A DNA stretch of 6,160 nt from NCBI GenBank assembly GCA_019313605.1, contig JAFDAW010000170.1, forward strand, positions 1 to 6,160, given 5' to 3'. Made by a program: the position numbers and the translations under genes. The notes beneath the pieces are model-generated. The model did not search any database. It saw nothing but the letters and a program-made list of their open reading frames with translations, and was not told the DNA's origin. Shown one piece after another: positions 1 through 5,115 of this stretch; the stretch's first letter is position 1, and every line of letters starts with the position of its first letter. Source of the DNA: Deltaproteobacteria bacterium (GTDB lineage Bacteria > Myxococcota_A > UBA9160 > SMWR01).

Positions 1-554
1 TTCGCGGCCATCGGCGAGACGTAGTTCGCGGAGACCTTCGCCTGGGGATCGATGATGTCGCGGCGCCGGTTGCGGCGCGTCTTTTCGATCCAGAGCCGCA
101 ACGTCGCGCGCGCGGGCTTCTGCCCGCCCGGCTTGCGGGCCGCGATGTCCGCACCGGGGCCGCAGGCGGCGATCGCCACACTCACGCGATCGTCCGCGGG
201 CACGACGTCGACCTCCACGGAGCCGATGAACGCGCTGATCTTCACGTGAGTCGCGCCGGGGTTTTCTCGAACCGTCAGCACGATCGCCTCGGCAATCTCC
301 TCGGCGCCCATCCGCAGCGGCAAGCCGACAAGCTCGGCCGAGCGCAGTAGGCGCTCGACGTGCTCGCGCAAGCGGAAGATCGCCGGCCCCCGCGGCGTCG
401 CGTGGACGCTCAGGAAGTCGAAGATCAACGAGCCGCGCTGCAGGCTGTGGGACAGGATATGGACCGTCGCGCGATCCCAGGGCACGAGTTCGCCATCCAG
501 CCAGATTCGGCGGTCGGGGGGCACTTCGGAGGCTTGCTCGGCAGCACGGGTCAC
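1..554 (-). CDS. Fold-type IV PLP aminotransferase (branched-chain aminotransferase-like), C-terminus cut by window edge
   Basis: Reading the minus strand from a GTG at 554 gives 184 open codons that run off the left edge. The N-terminus has the order of IlvE-type enzymes: IWLDGELVPW (residues 17-26), ATVHILSHSLQRG (29-41), then GPAIFRLREHVERLLRSAE (56-74). QAKVSANYV (171-179) aligns with the E. coli IlvE segment carrying the Schiff-base lysine, so Lys173 should bind PLP. About the first 60 percent of a roughly 300-residue enzyme is visible. The family transfers amino groups between branched-chain or D-amino acids and 2-oxo acids in the cytoplasm. Residues that shape the branched-chain pocket in E. 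coli IlvE differ here: Tyr31 is Arg40, Gly38 is Phe47 and Arg97 is Lys105. The class is therefore firm but the substrate is not. An in-frame GTG at 614 is an alternative start, but family N-termini favour 554. There is no Shine-Dalgarno before the GTG. Confidence 0.88.
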   Translation of the reverse strand, partial: MTRAAEQASEVPPDRRIWLDGELVPWDRATVHILSHSLQRGSLIFDFLSVHATPRGPAIFRLREHVERLLRSAELVGLPLRMGAEEIAEAIVLTVRENPGATHVKISAFIGSVEVDVVPADDRVSVAIAACGPGADIAARKPGGQKPARATLRLWIEKTRRNRRRDIIDPQAKVSANYVSPMAA

Positions 555-561
555 GAGCGGG

Positions 562-570
562 ACTGTATCA
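562..570 (-). promoter_or_regulatory. Possible extended -10 promoter of the aminotransferase gene
   Basis: On the minus strand TGATACAGT reads as an extended -10 (TGn plus TACAGT, four of six matches to TATAAT). Seven bases separate it from the GTG start codon, so transcription would begin at or one base before the GTG. That fits the missing ribosome binding site and suggests a leaderless mRNA. No -35 box is visible. This is pattern reading only. Confidence 0.3.
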
Positions 571-723
571 CGGGAACCCCGGCCAGACGCCCTGGCTCTC
601 GCACATCGACCCACCCGAGACCCGAAAAAATCGCCATCCAACGGGTATGCGCCAATCGGCAATTCAGTCCGGCGCGTATCGATCCGATCCTCAATTTGAC
701 CCGGGAAGCGGAGCCGATTTCAA

Positions 724-733
724 GCTAGACTCC
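724..733 (+). promoter_or_regulatory. Putative -10 element of the tRNA-Thr promoter
   Basis: GCTAGACTCC contains TAGACT (726-731), four of six matches to the sigma-70 -10 consensus, and its end lies 27 bases before the mature tRNA 5' end. The same 10-mer occurs at the same distance before the peroxidase start codon (3613-3622). A TTGACC sits at 696-701, but 24 bases before TAGACT is too far for a normal -35, so the -35 is unassigned. Confidence 0.4.
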
Positions 734-760
734 ATCCTCCGCTTCACCCGTGGCGGGCAT

Positions 761-836
761 GCCGACGTAGCTCAGCTGGTAGAGCAGCGCATTCGTAATG
801 CGCAGGTCAGCGGTTCGAATCCGCTCGTCGGCTCCA
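761..836 (+). tRNA. tRNA-Thr, anticodon CGT (reads ACG)
   Basis: This is a full 76-base cloverleaf. The acceptor arm GCCGACG (761-767) pairs perfectly with CGTCGGC (826-832). The D stem is GCTC/GAGC (770-773 with 782-785). The anticodon stem GCGCA/TGCGC encloses the loop TTCGTAA (792-798), with anticodon CGT at 794-796. The T stem AGCGG/CCGCT encloses TTCGAAT (814-820). The discriminator base is T833 and CCA is encoded (834-836). CGT decodes ACG, hence threonine. No clear terminator follows, and no integrase or duplicated 3' end suggests use as an attachment site. Confidence 0.97.
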
Positions 837-992
837 GCCCCACCCCTCTTCGGTGTCACTCCGACCGGTGTCGCCCATGCCATTACTGGATTTTTCCAAC
901 CCCACTTCACCTCACCAGCGGAATCCGTTCGCCCTGGATCGGCGCGGAAATTTTTCGAAGATCGAAGCCAATGAGGGTTAAACCCCATCGGG

Positions 993-998
993 TATAAC
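993..998 (+). promoter_or_regulatory. Putative -10 box of the pilin gene
   Basis: TATAAC matches five of six consensus -10 bases. It would give a start near 1005 and a leader of only about 10 bases before the ATG at 1015, which is tight against the ribosome binding site. No convincing -35 lies 16-18 bases upstream. No sigma-54 type GG/GC pair at the right spacing is visible, although Myxococcus pilA is known to use sigma-54. Confidence 0.35.
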
Positions 999-1002
999 TC
1001 CG

Positions 1003-1008
1003 AAGAGG
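1003..1008 (+). promoter_or_regulatory. Ribosome binding site of the pilin gene
   Basis: AAGAGG lies six bases before the ATG at 1015. It supports that start, which also places the prepilin leader and cleavage site correctly. Confidence 0.5.
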
Positions 1009-1014
1009 CTCTCG

Positions 1015-1605
1015 ATGATTACACTAGGTTCCACGCTCTCACTGTTCAGATCTGGCCCCACGAAGCAGGGATTCACCTTGGTCGAGCTCATGATCGCGCT
1101 TGCGATCATCGGCGTGCTCACGACGGCCGCACTCCCGAGCTTTCTCCGTTACCAACTCCGAGCGCGCTCCAGCGAAGCGCTCGTCAACCTCAGCGCGATC
1201 GCCACGACCCAGGAGATCTATTTCGCAGAGCACGGCGAATTCGTCGAGGTGGCGTCCCCCGTGCCGGCCAGCGCCCCGGGCAGCAGCCGAAGTGCCTGGA
1301 CGCTCGGCAGCAACTTCGACACGCTCGGCTGGGCGCCCGAAGGCAGCGTTCAGTTCCAGTACCAGGTCGTCGCCGATAGCAACCCGGGGCAATCTGTGCG
1401 CTTTACCGCCGAGGCGAGGGGAGACGTCGATGGAGACGGTCAACCCAGTTTCTGGGGCTTCGTCAAGCCGGGCCCCAGCGGGGGCCTGAGCGGAGCCTTC
1501 CCGGGGACGACGTGTATCGGATCCGGGGTCGTCGCAGGCAACACCACCAACGCTGTCGATACCCCGGGACCCTGCGATGCGTCTTCGGGGCGGTCAGTCT
1601 TCTAA
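1015..1605 (+). CDS. Type IV prepilin (PilA-like major or minor pilin)
   Basis: This 196-residue protein has a class III signal. After a 19-residue leader ending KQG, a prepilin peptidase would cut before Phe20 to give FTLVELMIALAIIGVLTTAA, with the conserved Glu at mature position 5 (Glu24). The hydrophobic helix spans about 20-43 and continues as FLRYQLRARSSEALVNL, as in deltaproteobacterial PilA. The globular part has FDTLGWAPEG (101-110) and ends in a Gly/Ser-rich region with two cysteines, Cys167 and Cys187. These probably form the C-terminal disulfide (D-region) loop of type IV pilins. DVDGDG (137-142) resembles a calcium-binding loop. The product would be assembled into a pilus or a pseudopilus at the inner membrane. 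No assembly gene (pilB, pilC, pilQ, pilD) is in the window, so whether it is the main subunit or a minor one cannot be told. Confidence 0.9.
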   Translation: MITLGSTLSLFRSGPTKQGFTLVELMIALAIIGVLTTAALPSFLRYQLRARSSEALVNLSAIATTQEIYFAEHGEFVEVASPVPASAPGSSRSAWTLGSNFDTLGWAPEGSVQFQYQVVADSNPGQSVRFTAEARGDVDGDGQPSFWGFVKPGPSGGLSGAFPGTTCIGSGVVAGNTTNAVDTPGPCDASSGRSVF

Positions 1606-1627
1606 AAACCGCTGCACGCCAGTTTTT
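1604..1627 (+). terminator. Weak hairpin ending in a T run after the pilin gene
   Basis: AAAAAC (1604-1609) can pair with GTTTTT (1622-1627) around a 12-base loop, overlapping the pilin stop codon. The stem is nearly all A-T, so it would be weak. It is the only terminator-like structure I see between the pilin gene and the next gene. Confidence 0.22.
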
Positions 1628-1666
1628 GAGTCCGGGGAACCATCGGGCGCTCTCGTGCCCGGCCTG

Positions 1667-1672
1667 TATTCT
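1667..1672 (+). promoter_or_regulatory. Possible -10 box of the TraB-like gene
   Basis: TATTCT sits in the 99-base gap before the ATG at 1705 and would give a leader of about 26 bases. No -35 is recognisable. The gene could instead be read through from the pilin promoter. Confidence 0.22.
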
Positions 1673-1704
1673 CTCGTTCGAACTCTGGCGAGCCCCACTC
1701 ACGC

Positions 1705-2910
1705 ATGATTGCCTTTGCAAATTGGTTTCTGATCGGATTCGCGCTCGACGGCGCGGTCTCTGTGCTCGACGATCTTTTGCGGGCCGGGCCAGACCCAACG
1801 GCGCTTTCGGCTCTTCGCGCGGCGATCGCACTCGCAGTCTGGTTCGCGGCACTCGGAAACTTCTTCCTGCTCGCGCTCAGCCCTCGACTGCCCAAGAGAA
1901 TCCTGCCGCCCTTGATCGCGTTCCTGATCTGGTGCTTGCTAGGCGCGTACCCGTTCGCGACCGGACTCCAGCCATCCGAGACGAGCGCGCTCGCGCTGTC
2001 GGGGATCCAACTCGCGCTGGCACTCGTCACGCTGTGCTGGATTCGCCTCCGTTCCGCCACCCACCACTGGCTGCTACACGCGAGCGACCTGCCAAGAAGG
2101 CGACCTCGGATCGGCTACACGCTGCGCTTCGCGGCCGCGACCGCACTGATCGCCCCTCCCCTGCTCGCCGGCATCGCGGGATTGTCGTTGTCCGCGCGGA
2201 TCGAGCGCGCGACCGCCGGGTTCATGACTTTCGACCTCACCGGGATCAACTCGACCGCGCGCGAATATCACCGCGAAGATCAGCGAATCGACCTCGTCGG
2301 CATGGTGCACATCGGAGATGACGACGCCTATCTCGATCTCTTCGAATCCTTCGCGGGCCAATCCACGCTGCTCCTCGAAGAGGGCGTGACCGACGAGGAC
2401 GGCCTGATCGGAGACGGCCTGCTCTACGAAATGCTCGCGGGCCGCATCGGACTCGACGTTCAACCCAGCTTCGAAGCCATGCTGGCCGAGATGCCCTCGA
2501 GCGACACGGGTGTCCCGATGCCCGAGATTCGCAACGCGGATGTCGACGCGAGGATATTCGAGGAAGACACGATCGCAGTGCTCGGCGCGGCCACTCGGTT
2601 GTATCGAAGCGATCGGCTCGCGCCGGCGCTCAAAGAATTTCAGGCGACCCTCGAAGAGCTTGGACCCGAAGCGACCGAGGCCGCGTTTCGAGATCTGATC
2701 GACAACCGCAACACCCACCTACTGGGTGAAATCCGGGCCGGCCTAAACGACTACCAGCGGATCGTCGTGCCCTGGGGTGCACTGCACCTGCCTGGCATCG
2801 AAGACGCGATCCTCGGTTGGGGATTCGAGCAGACCGCAACGAGCCAGCACCGGATCGCCGCCTACCAGACGATTCTCGCGGCGCTGTTTTCGCGCGACGA
2901 AGCGCGCTGA
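1705..2910 (+). CDS. Membrane protein with C-terminal TraB/PrgY/GumN (TIKI-like) domain
   Basis: This 401-residue protein has two parts. Five hydrophobic segments lie at about 2-20, 36-58, 66-88, 93-113 and 141-163. Basic loops at 61-65 and 114-141 predict a cytoplasmic N-terminus and a periplasmic C-terminal domain. Residues about 174-390 carry the signature of the TraB/TIKI superfamily: a first GxxH (GMVH, 199-202, in LVGMVHIGD), EEGV (225-228), an arginine in DNRN (Arg335), and a second GxxH (GALH, 358-361, in VVPWGALHLPG). In characterised TIKI proteins the paired GxxH motifs and an Arg form a metalloprotease active site. PrgY and TraB are linked to inhibition of peptide pheromone signalling in Enterococcus. 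The function of this bacterial form is unknown to me; a periplasmic hydrolase or protease is an inference. The ATG lacks a strong Shine-Dalgarno but fits the first helix. No pheromone-like partner gene is seen. Confidence 0.78.
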   Translation: MIAFANWFLIGFALDGAVSVLDDLLRAGPDPTALSALRAAIALAVWFAALGNFFLLALSPRLPKRILPPLIAFLIWCLLGAYPFATGLQPSETSALALSGIQLALALVTLCWIRLRSATHHWLLHASDLPRRRPRIGYTLRFAAATALIAPPLLAGIAGLSLSARIERATAGFMTFDLTGINSTAREYHREDQRIDLVGMVHIGDDDAYLDLFESFAGQSTLLLEEGVTDEDGLIGDGLLYEMLAGRIGLDVQPSFEAMLAEMPSSDTGVPMPEIRNADVDARIFEEDTIAVLGAATRLYRSDRLAPALKEFQATLEELGPEATEAAFRDLIDNRNTHLLGEIRAGLNDYQRIVVPWGALHLPGIEDAILGWGFEQTATSQHRIAAYQTILAALFSRDEAR

Positions 2911-2914
2911 TCCG

Positions 2915-3505
2915 CTACTCGAGGCTGATCGTGGTGGTGTTCATCAGCAGTTCAGCGCTGGTGCGTCCACTGCTCGAACCGCCCTTCTCGAGTTGCTGCA
3001 CGGTCTCCATGCCTTCGACCACTTCGCCGAAGATGGTGTGCTTGTCGTCGAGGTGGGGCGTCGGAACAAAGGTGAGGAAGAACTGGCTGCCGTCGGTACC
3101 GGGTCCCGCGTTGGCCATGCTGAGCAGTCCGGGTCGGTCGTGGCGGGCGCTGTTCGAAAACTCGCCATCGTAGTCGTAGCCGGGCCCACCGGTCCCCTGC
3201 CCGAGCGGATCACCGCCCTGGGCCATGAAACCCGTGATGACGCGATGGAAGATGACACCGTCGTAGAAACCCAGTCGCGCGAGGTAGATGGTGGATGAAA
3301 CGTGCATCGGCGCGATGTCTGGCATGAGCTGGACCTTGATGTCGCCGACAGTGGTCGCGACGTTCCAGAAATAACGCTTGGAGGCGTCGAATTCGACCTT
3401 TGGCGGTTGCGGCAGACTCGTCTTCCATCCCGCCTGGTTGCGATCGATGGACTGTTCGGCGATGAAGCGGTCGATGGCCGCGATGGCGACGTCATTTTCA
3501 GGCAC
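2915..3505 (-). CDS. Cyclophilin-type peptidyl-prolyl cis-trans isomerase
   Basis: This 196-residue protein catalyses cis-trans isomerisation of Xaa-Pro bonds and helps protein folding. The cyclophilin core runs from about residue 46 to the end: GFYDGVIFHRVITGFMAQGG (79-98) with catalytic Arg88, Phe93 and Gln96, then GTGGPG, LLSMANAGPGTDGSQFF (127-143), and TPHLDDKHTIFGEVVEGME with His156. Position 151 is His where human CypA has the cyclosporin-binding Trp121; non-Trp residues are common in bacterial enzymes. About 45 residues precede the core (for example AAIDRFIAEQSIDRNQAGW), more than in minimal PpiB. There is no signal peptide, so a cytoplasmic location is likely. The GTG start is supported by AAGGAGA six bases upstream. 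The gene is convergent with the TraB-like gene, 4 bases apart, and divergent from the peroxidase gene. Confidence 0.94.
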   Translation of the reverse strand: MPENDVAIAAIDRFIAEQSIDRNQAGWKTSLPQPPKVEFDASKRYFWNVATTVGDIKVQLMPDIAPMHVSSTIYLARLGFYDGVIFHRVITGFMAQGGDPLGQGTGGPGYDYDGEFSNSARHDRPGLLSMANAGPGTDGSQFFLTFVPTPHLDDKHTIFGEVVEGMETVQQLEKGGSSSGRTSAELLMNTTTISLE

Positions 3506-3510
3506 GGAAA

Positions 3511-3517
3511 TCTCCTT
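3511..3517 (-). promoter_or_regulatory. Ribosome binding site that fixes the GTG start of the cyclophilin gene
   Basis: On the minus strand AAGGAGA is followed by six bases and then GTG at 3505. It is the strongest Shine-Dalgarno in the window and decides this start. Confidence 0.7.
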
Positions 3518-3537
3518 GGGGTTGCTGTGGGGCCGGG

Positions 3538-3566
3538 ATCCTGCCGCATCGGAGCCGAGAGTTCAA
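3538..3566 (-). promoter_or_regulatory. Possible sigma-70 promoter of the cyclophilin gene
   Basis: On the minus strand TTGAAC (3566-3561) and CAGGAT (3543-3538) are separated by 17 bases. This would give a leader of about 25 bases carrying the ribosome binding site. The -10 matches the consensus at only three positions. Confidence 0.3.
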
Positions 3567-3612
3567 AGCAAAATTCGGATCCGGCCGCGAAGAGCCTCCA
3601 GAGCCAGGCGCG

Positions 3613-3622
3613 GCTAGACTCC
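3613..3622 (+). promoter_or_regulatory. Putative -10 element of the peroxidase gene
   Basis: GCTAGACTCC, with TAGACT at 3615-3620, ends 27 bases before the ATG. It is identical in sequence and spacing to the element before the tRNA gene (724-733). It would give a leader of about 23 bases containing the GGAG at 3641-3644. No clear -35 is seen. Confidence 0.4.
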
Positions 3623-3649
3623 GCGCCCCCGGCCCACAGTGGAGACTTC

Positions 3650-4531
3650 ATGTCGAATTCCCAACCCGGCATCCTCGCACCCGTCCCGCCGCTCGCGCGA
3701 TGCCTCAGCTTCCAACTCCTGCCCGACGGGGAACCGCTGGCCGGTCTCGGCGCCCTGGCTGAACGAAGGCTCGGAGACGATCTCGTGATCGGGATCGGCC
3801 AACCGCTCGCCCTCGCACTCGATTCCGAAATCTCCGGCCTGCGCGGATTCACGGCGCTGTGCGGGCCCGGCCTCTCGATCCCTTCGACACAGACCGCCCT
3901 CTGGTGCTGGCTGCGGGGAACCGATCGCGGCGAGTTGGTGCACGCCGGTCGCGCACTCGAAGCCGATCTCGAATCCGGCTTCGAAGTCGAGCAGGTGATC
4001 GACACTTTTGTGTTTGCAGGGGGCCGCGACCTGACCGGCTATGAGGACGGCACCGAAAACCCCACGGGCGACGACGCGCTCGCCGCCGGGATCCTCACAG
4101 AAGCGTGCCCTGGACTCGCGGGCTCGAGTTTCGTCGCCGTCCAGCAATGGGTGCACGACTTCGAGGCCTTCGAGGACATCCCGCTCGCAGAACGAGACGA
4201 CCTCATTGGGCGCCGGCAAAGTGACAACGAAGAACTCGGAGATGCGCCGCCCTCCGCGCACGTGAAGCGAACCGCCCAGGAAGACTTCGAACCACCCGCG
4301 TTCCTGGTGCGTCGATCAATGCCGTGGGCCGACGAGGACGGCGAAGGCCTGCTGTTCGTCGCATTCGGTCGATCTCTCGACGCATACGACGCCCAACTTC
4401 AGCGCATGATCGGCGCAGAAGACGGCATCGTCGATGGACTCTTCCAGTTTACCCGACCGATTACGGGTGGCTTCTATTGGTGCCCGCCAGTGATCGACGG
4501 AAAACTCGATCTGCGGGCCATCGGCGCCTGA
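3650..4531 (+). CDS. Dye-decolorizing peroxidase (DyP), class B / YfeX-like
   Basis: This 293-residue haem peroxidase is close in length to E. coli YfeX. Visible family residues are the GxxDG motif GYEDGTENP (130-138) with distal Asp133, the proximal haem ligand His204 in SAHVKRT, and distal Arg221 in LVRRSMPW. The Asp-His and His-Arg spacings (71 and 17) agree with YfeX. Other landmarks are FVAVQQWVHDFEAF (161-174), IGRRQSDNEEL (186-196) and GLLFVAFG. The enzyme would use hydrogen peroxide to oxidise aromatic or porphyrin-type substrates; the natural substrate is unknown. It has no Sec or Tat signal, so it is probably cytoplasmic. The reading frame stays open upstream to 3302 through the antisense of the cyclophilin gene. 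The ATG at 3650 is chosen because GGAG lies five bases before it, DyP homology starts just after it, and the upstream part is only a shadow. The C-terminus ends soon after the core, with no obvious encapsulin-targeting tail and no encapsulin gene nearby. Confidence 0.94.
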   Translation: MSNSQPGILAPVPPLARCLSFQLLPDGEPLAGLGALAERRLGDDLVIGIGQPLALALDSEISGLRGFTALCGPGLSIPSTQTALWCWLRGTDRGELVHAGRALEADLESGFEVEQVIDTFVFAGGRDLTGYEDGTENPTGDDALAAGILTEACPGLAGSSFVAVQQWVHDFEAFEDIPLAERDDLIGRRQSDNEELGDAPPSAHVKRTAQEDFEPPAFLVRRSMPWADEDGEGLLFVAFGRSLDAYDAQLQRMIGAEDGIVDGLFQFTRPITGGFYWCPPVIDGKLDLRAIGA

Positions 4532-4569
4532 TCGCCCGACCCACGAGAAACCCGACGCCCCCCAGCCGC

Positions 4570-5049
4570 CTATTCCGACGCGTCGCCCCCCGACGCACTG
4601 CGCTCTCGCGTTCGCACCGCTCGCTCGCTGTGCTCGAGTGCGCTTTTCTTGCGATGACACGGAACGCAGAGCGTTTGCAGATTCGAAAGATCGTGGGTGC
4701 CACCGTCGATCAGCGGAAGCTTGTGGTCGAGTTCCCAGAGCGAGCGCCGCGGCACGAACCCCTTCTTTCGCATCCGAGCCCACATCCCACGCCCCTTGAA
4801 TCCGCGGCGCAGCTGGTAGGTGTCCACGCGACACAGCGCGCAAACGCCGCGGTCGCGCCTGCGAACGCGCTGCCGCAGCATGCGGGGATCCGTCGCGTTG
4901 TAGGTCGCCACACAGACAGGGTGCCAACGGCGGCGGCGATTGATCAGGCCGCGTTTCTCGCCGGACTCGTGCCGGATCGACTCGCCGCACCAGCGGCAGG
5001 TCCCGCGCGGGGCATCCGTAAAAGGGATCTCGGGGCGGCGGTGATTCAA
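4570..5049 (-). CDS. HNH endonuclease with N-terminal zinc finger, ZRANB3-HNH type
   Basis: This is a basic 159-residue protein with two apparent metal sites. The first is a finger CRWC (18-21) paired with HPVC (43-46). The second is the HNH/beta-beta-alpha-metal nuclease: CALC (70-73), WELDH (105-109), LSNLQTLC (121-128) and PCH (130-132). His109, Asn123 and His132 are the likely HNH residues, and Cys70, Cys73, Cys128 and Cys131 the structural zinc ligands. The order (finger, GVCxLC.xD, WELDH, NLQTLCxxCH) matches from memory the C-terminal HNH domain of eukaryotic ZRANB3, a structure-specific nuclease. A DNA nicking or cleaving role is an inference. There is no adjacent methylase, immunity gene or phage gene. 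The start is TTG at 5049, without a clear ribosome binding site; no in-frame ATG or GTG exists between it and the upstream stop at 5116. It lies 66 bases after the lipoprotein gene on the same strand and may be co-transcribed. It converges on the peroxidase gene with a 38-base gap. Confidence 0.85.
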   Translation of the reverse strand: MNHRRPEIPFTDAPRGTCRWCGESIRHESGEKRGLINRRRRWHPVCVATYNATDPRMLRQRVRRRDRGVCALCRVDTYQLRRGFKGRGMWARMRKKGFVPRRSLWELDHKLPLIDGGTHDLSNLQTLCVPCHRKKSALEHSERAVRTRERSASGGDASE

Positions 5050-5094
5050 TTTCGTTTCGCACCATCCATGCGCGTTCGCAGCATGCGGCTGCGG

Positions 5095-5100
5095 TGAGTA
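5095..5100 (-). promoter_or_regulatory. Possible -10 box between the lipoprotein and HNH genes
   Basis: On the minus strand TACTCA lies between the lipoprotein stop codon and the HNH start. It would allow the HNH gene its own transcript with a leader of about 40 bases. There is no clear -35, and read-through from the lipoprotein gene is equally possible. Confidence 0.18.
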
Positions 5101-5115
5101 CTTCAGCCTTCGGGT

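Noticed and set aside
647..997. Open reading frames on both strands over the tRNA region
   Set aside because: They read straight through a perfect tRNA cloverleaf and show no protein motif.
761..1014. tRNA-Thr 3' end as an integration site
   Set aside because: There is no integrase, no duplicated tRNA 3' segment and no change in gene content around it.
2890..2910. CGCGC/GCGCG inverted repeat at the end of the TraB-like gene as a terminator
   Set aside because: The stem is only five pairs and no T run follows it on either strand.
3302..3649. Upstream in-frame extension of the peroxidase
   Set aside because: It lies opposite the cyclophilin gene, shows no DyP similarity, and the ATG at 3650 has its own ribosome binding site.
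2944..4005. A 353-codon minus-strand frame across the cyclophilin gene and the start of the peroxidase gene
   Set aside because: It is Ser/Arg/Pro-rich, typical of a shadow frame in GC-rich DNA, and it overlaps two genes with clear catalytic motifs.
4490..4531. Peroxidase C-terminus as an encapsulin-targeting peptide
   Set aside because: The tail DGKLDLRAIGA follows the core directly with no linker, and similarity to the usual LGIGSL-type signal is slight.
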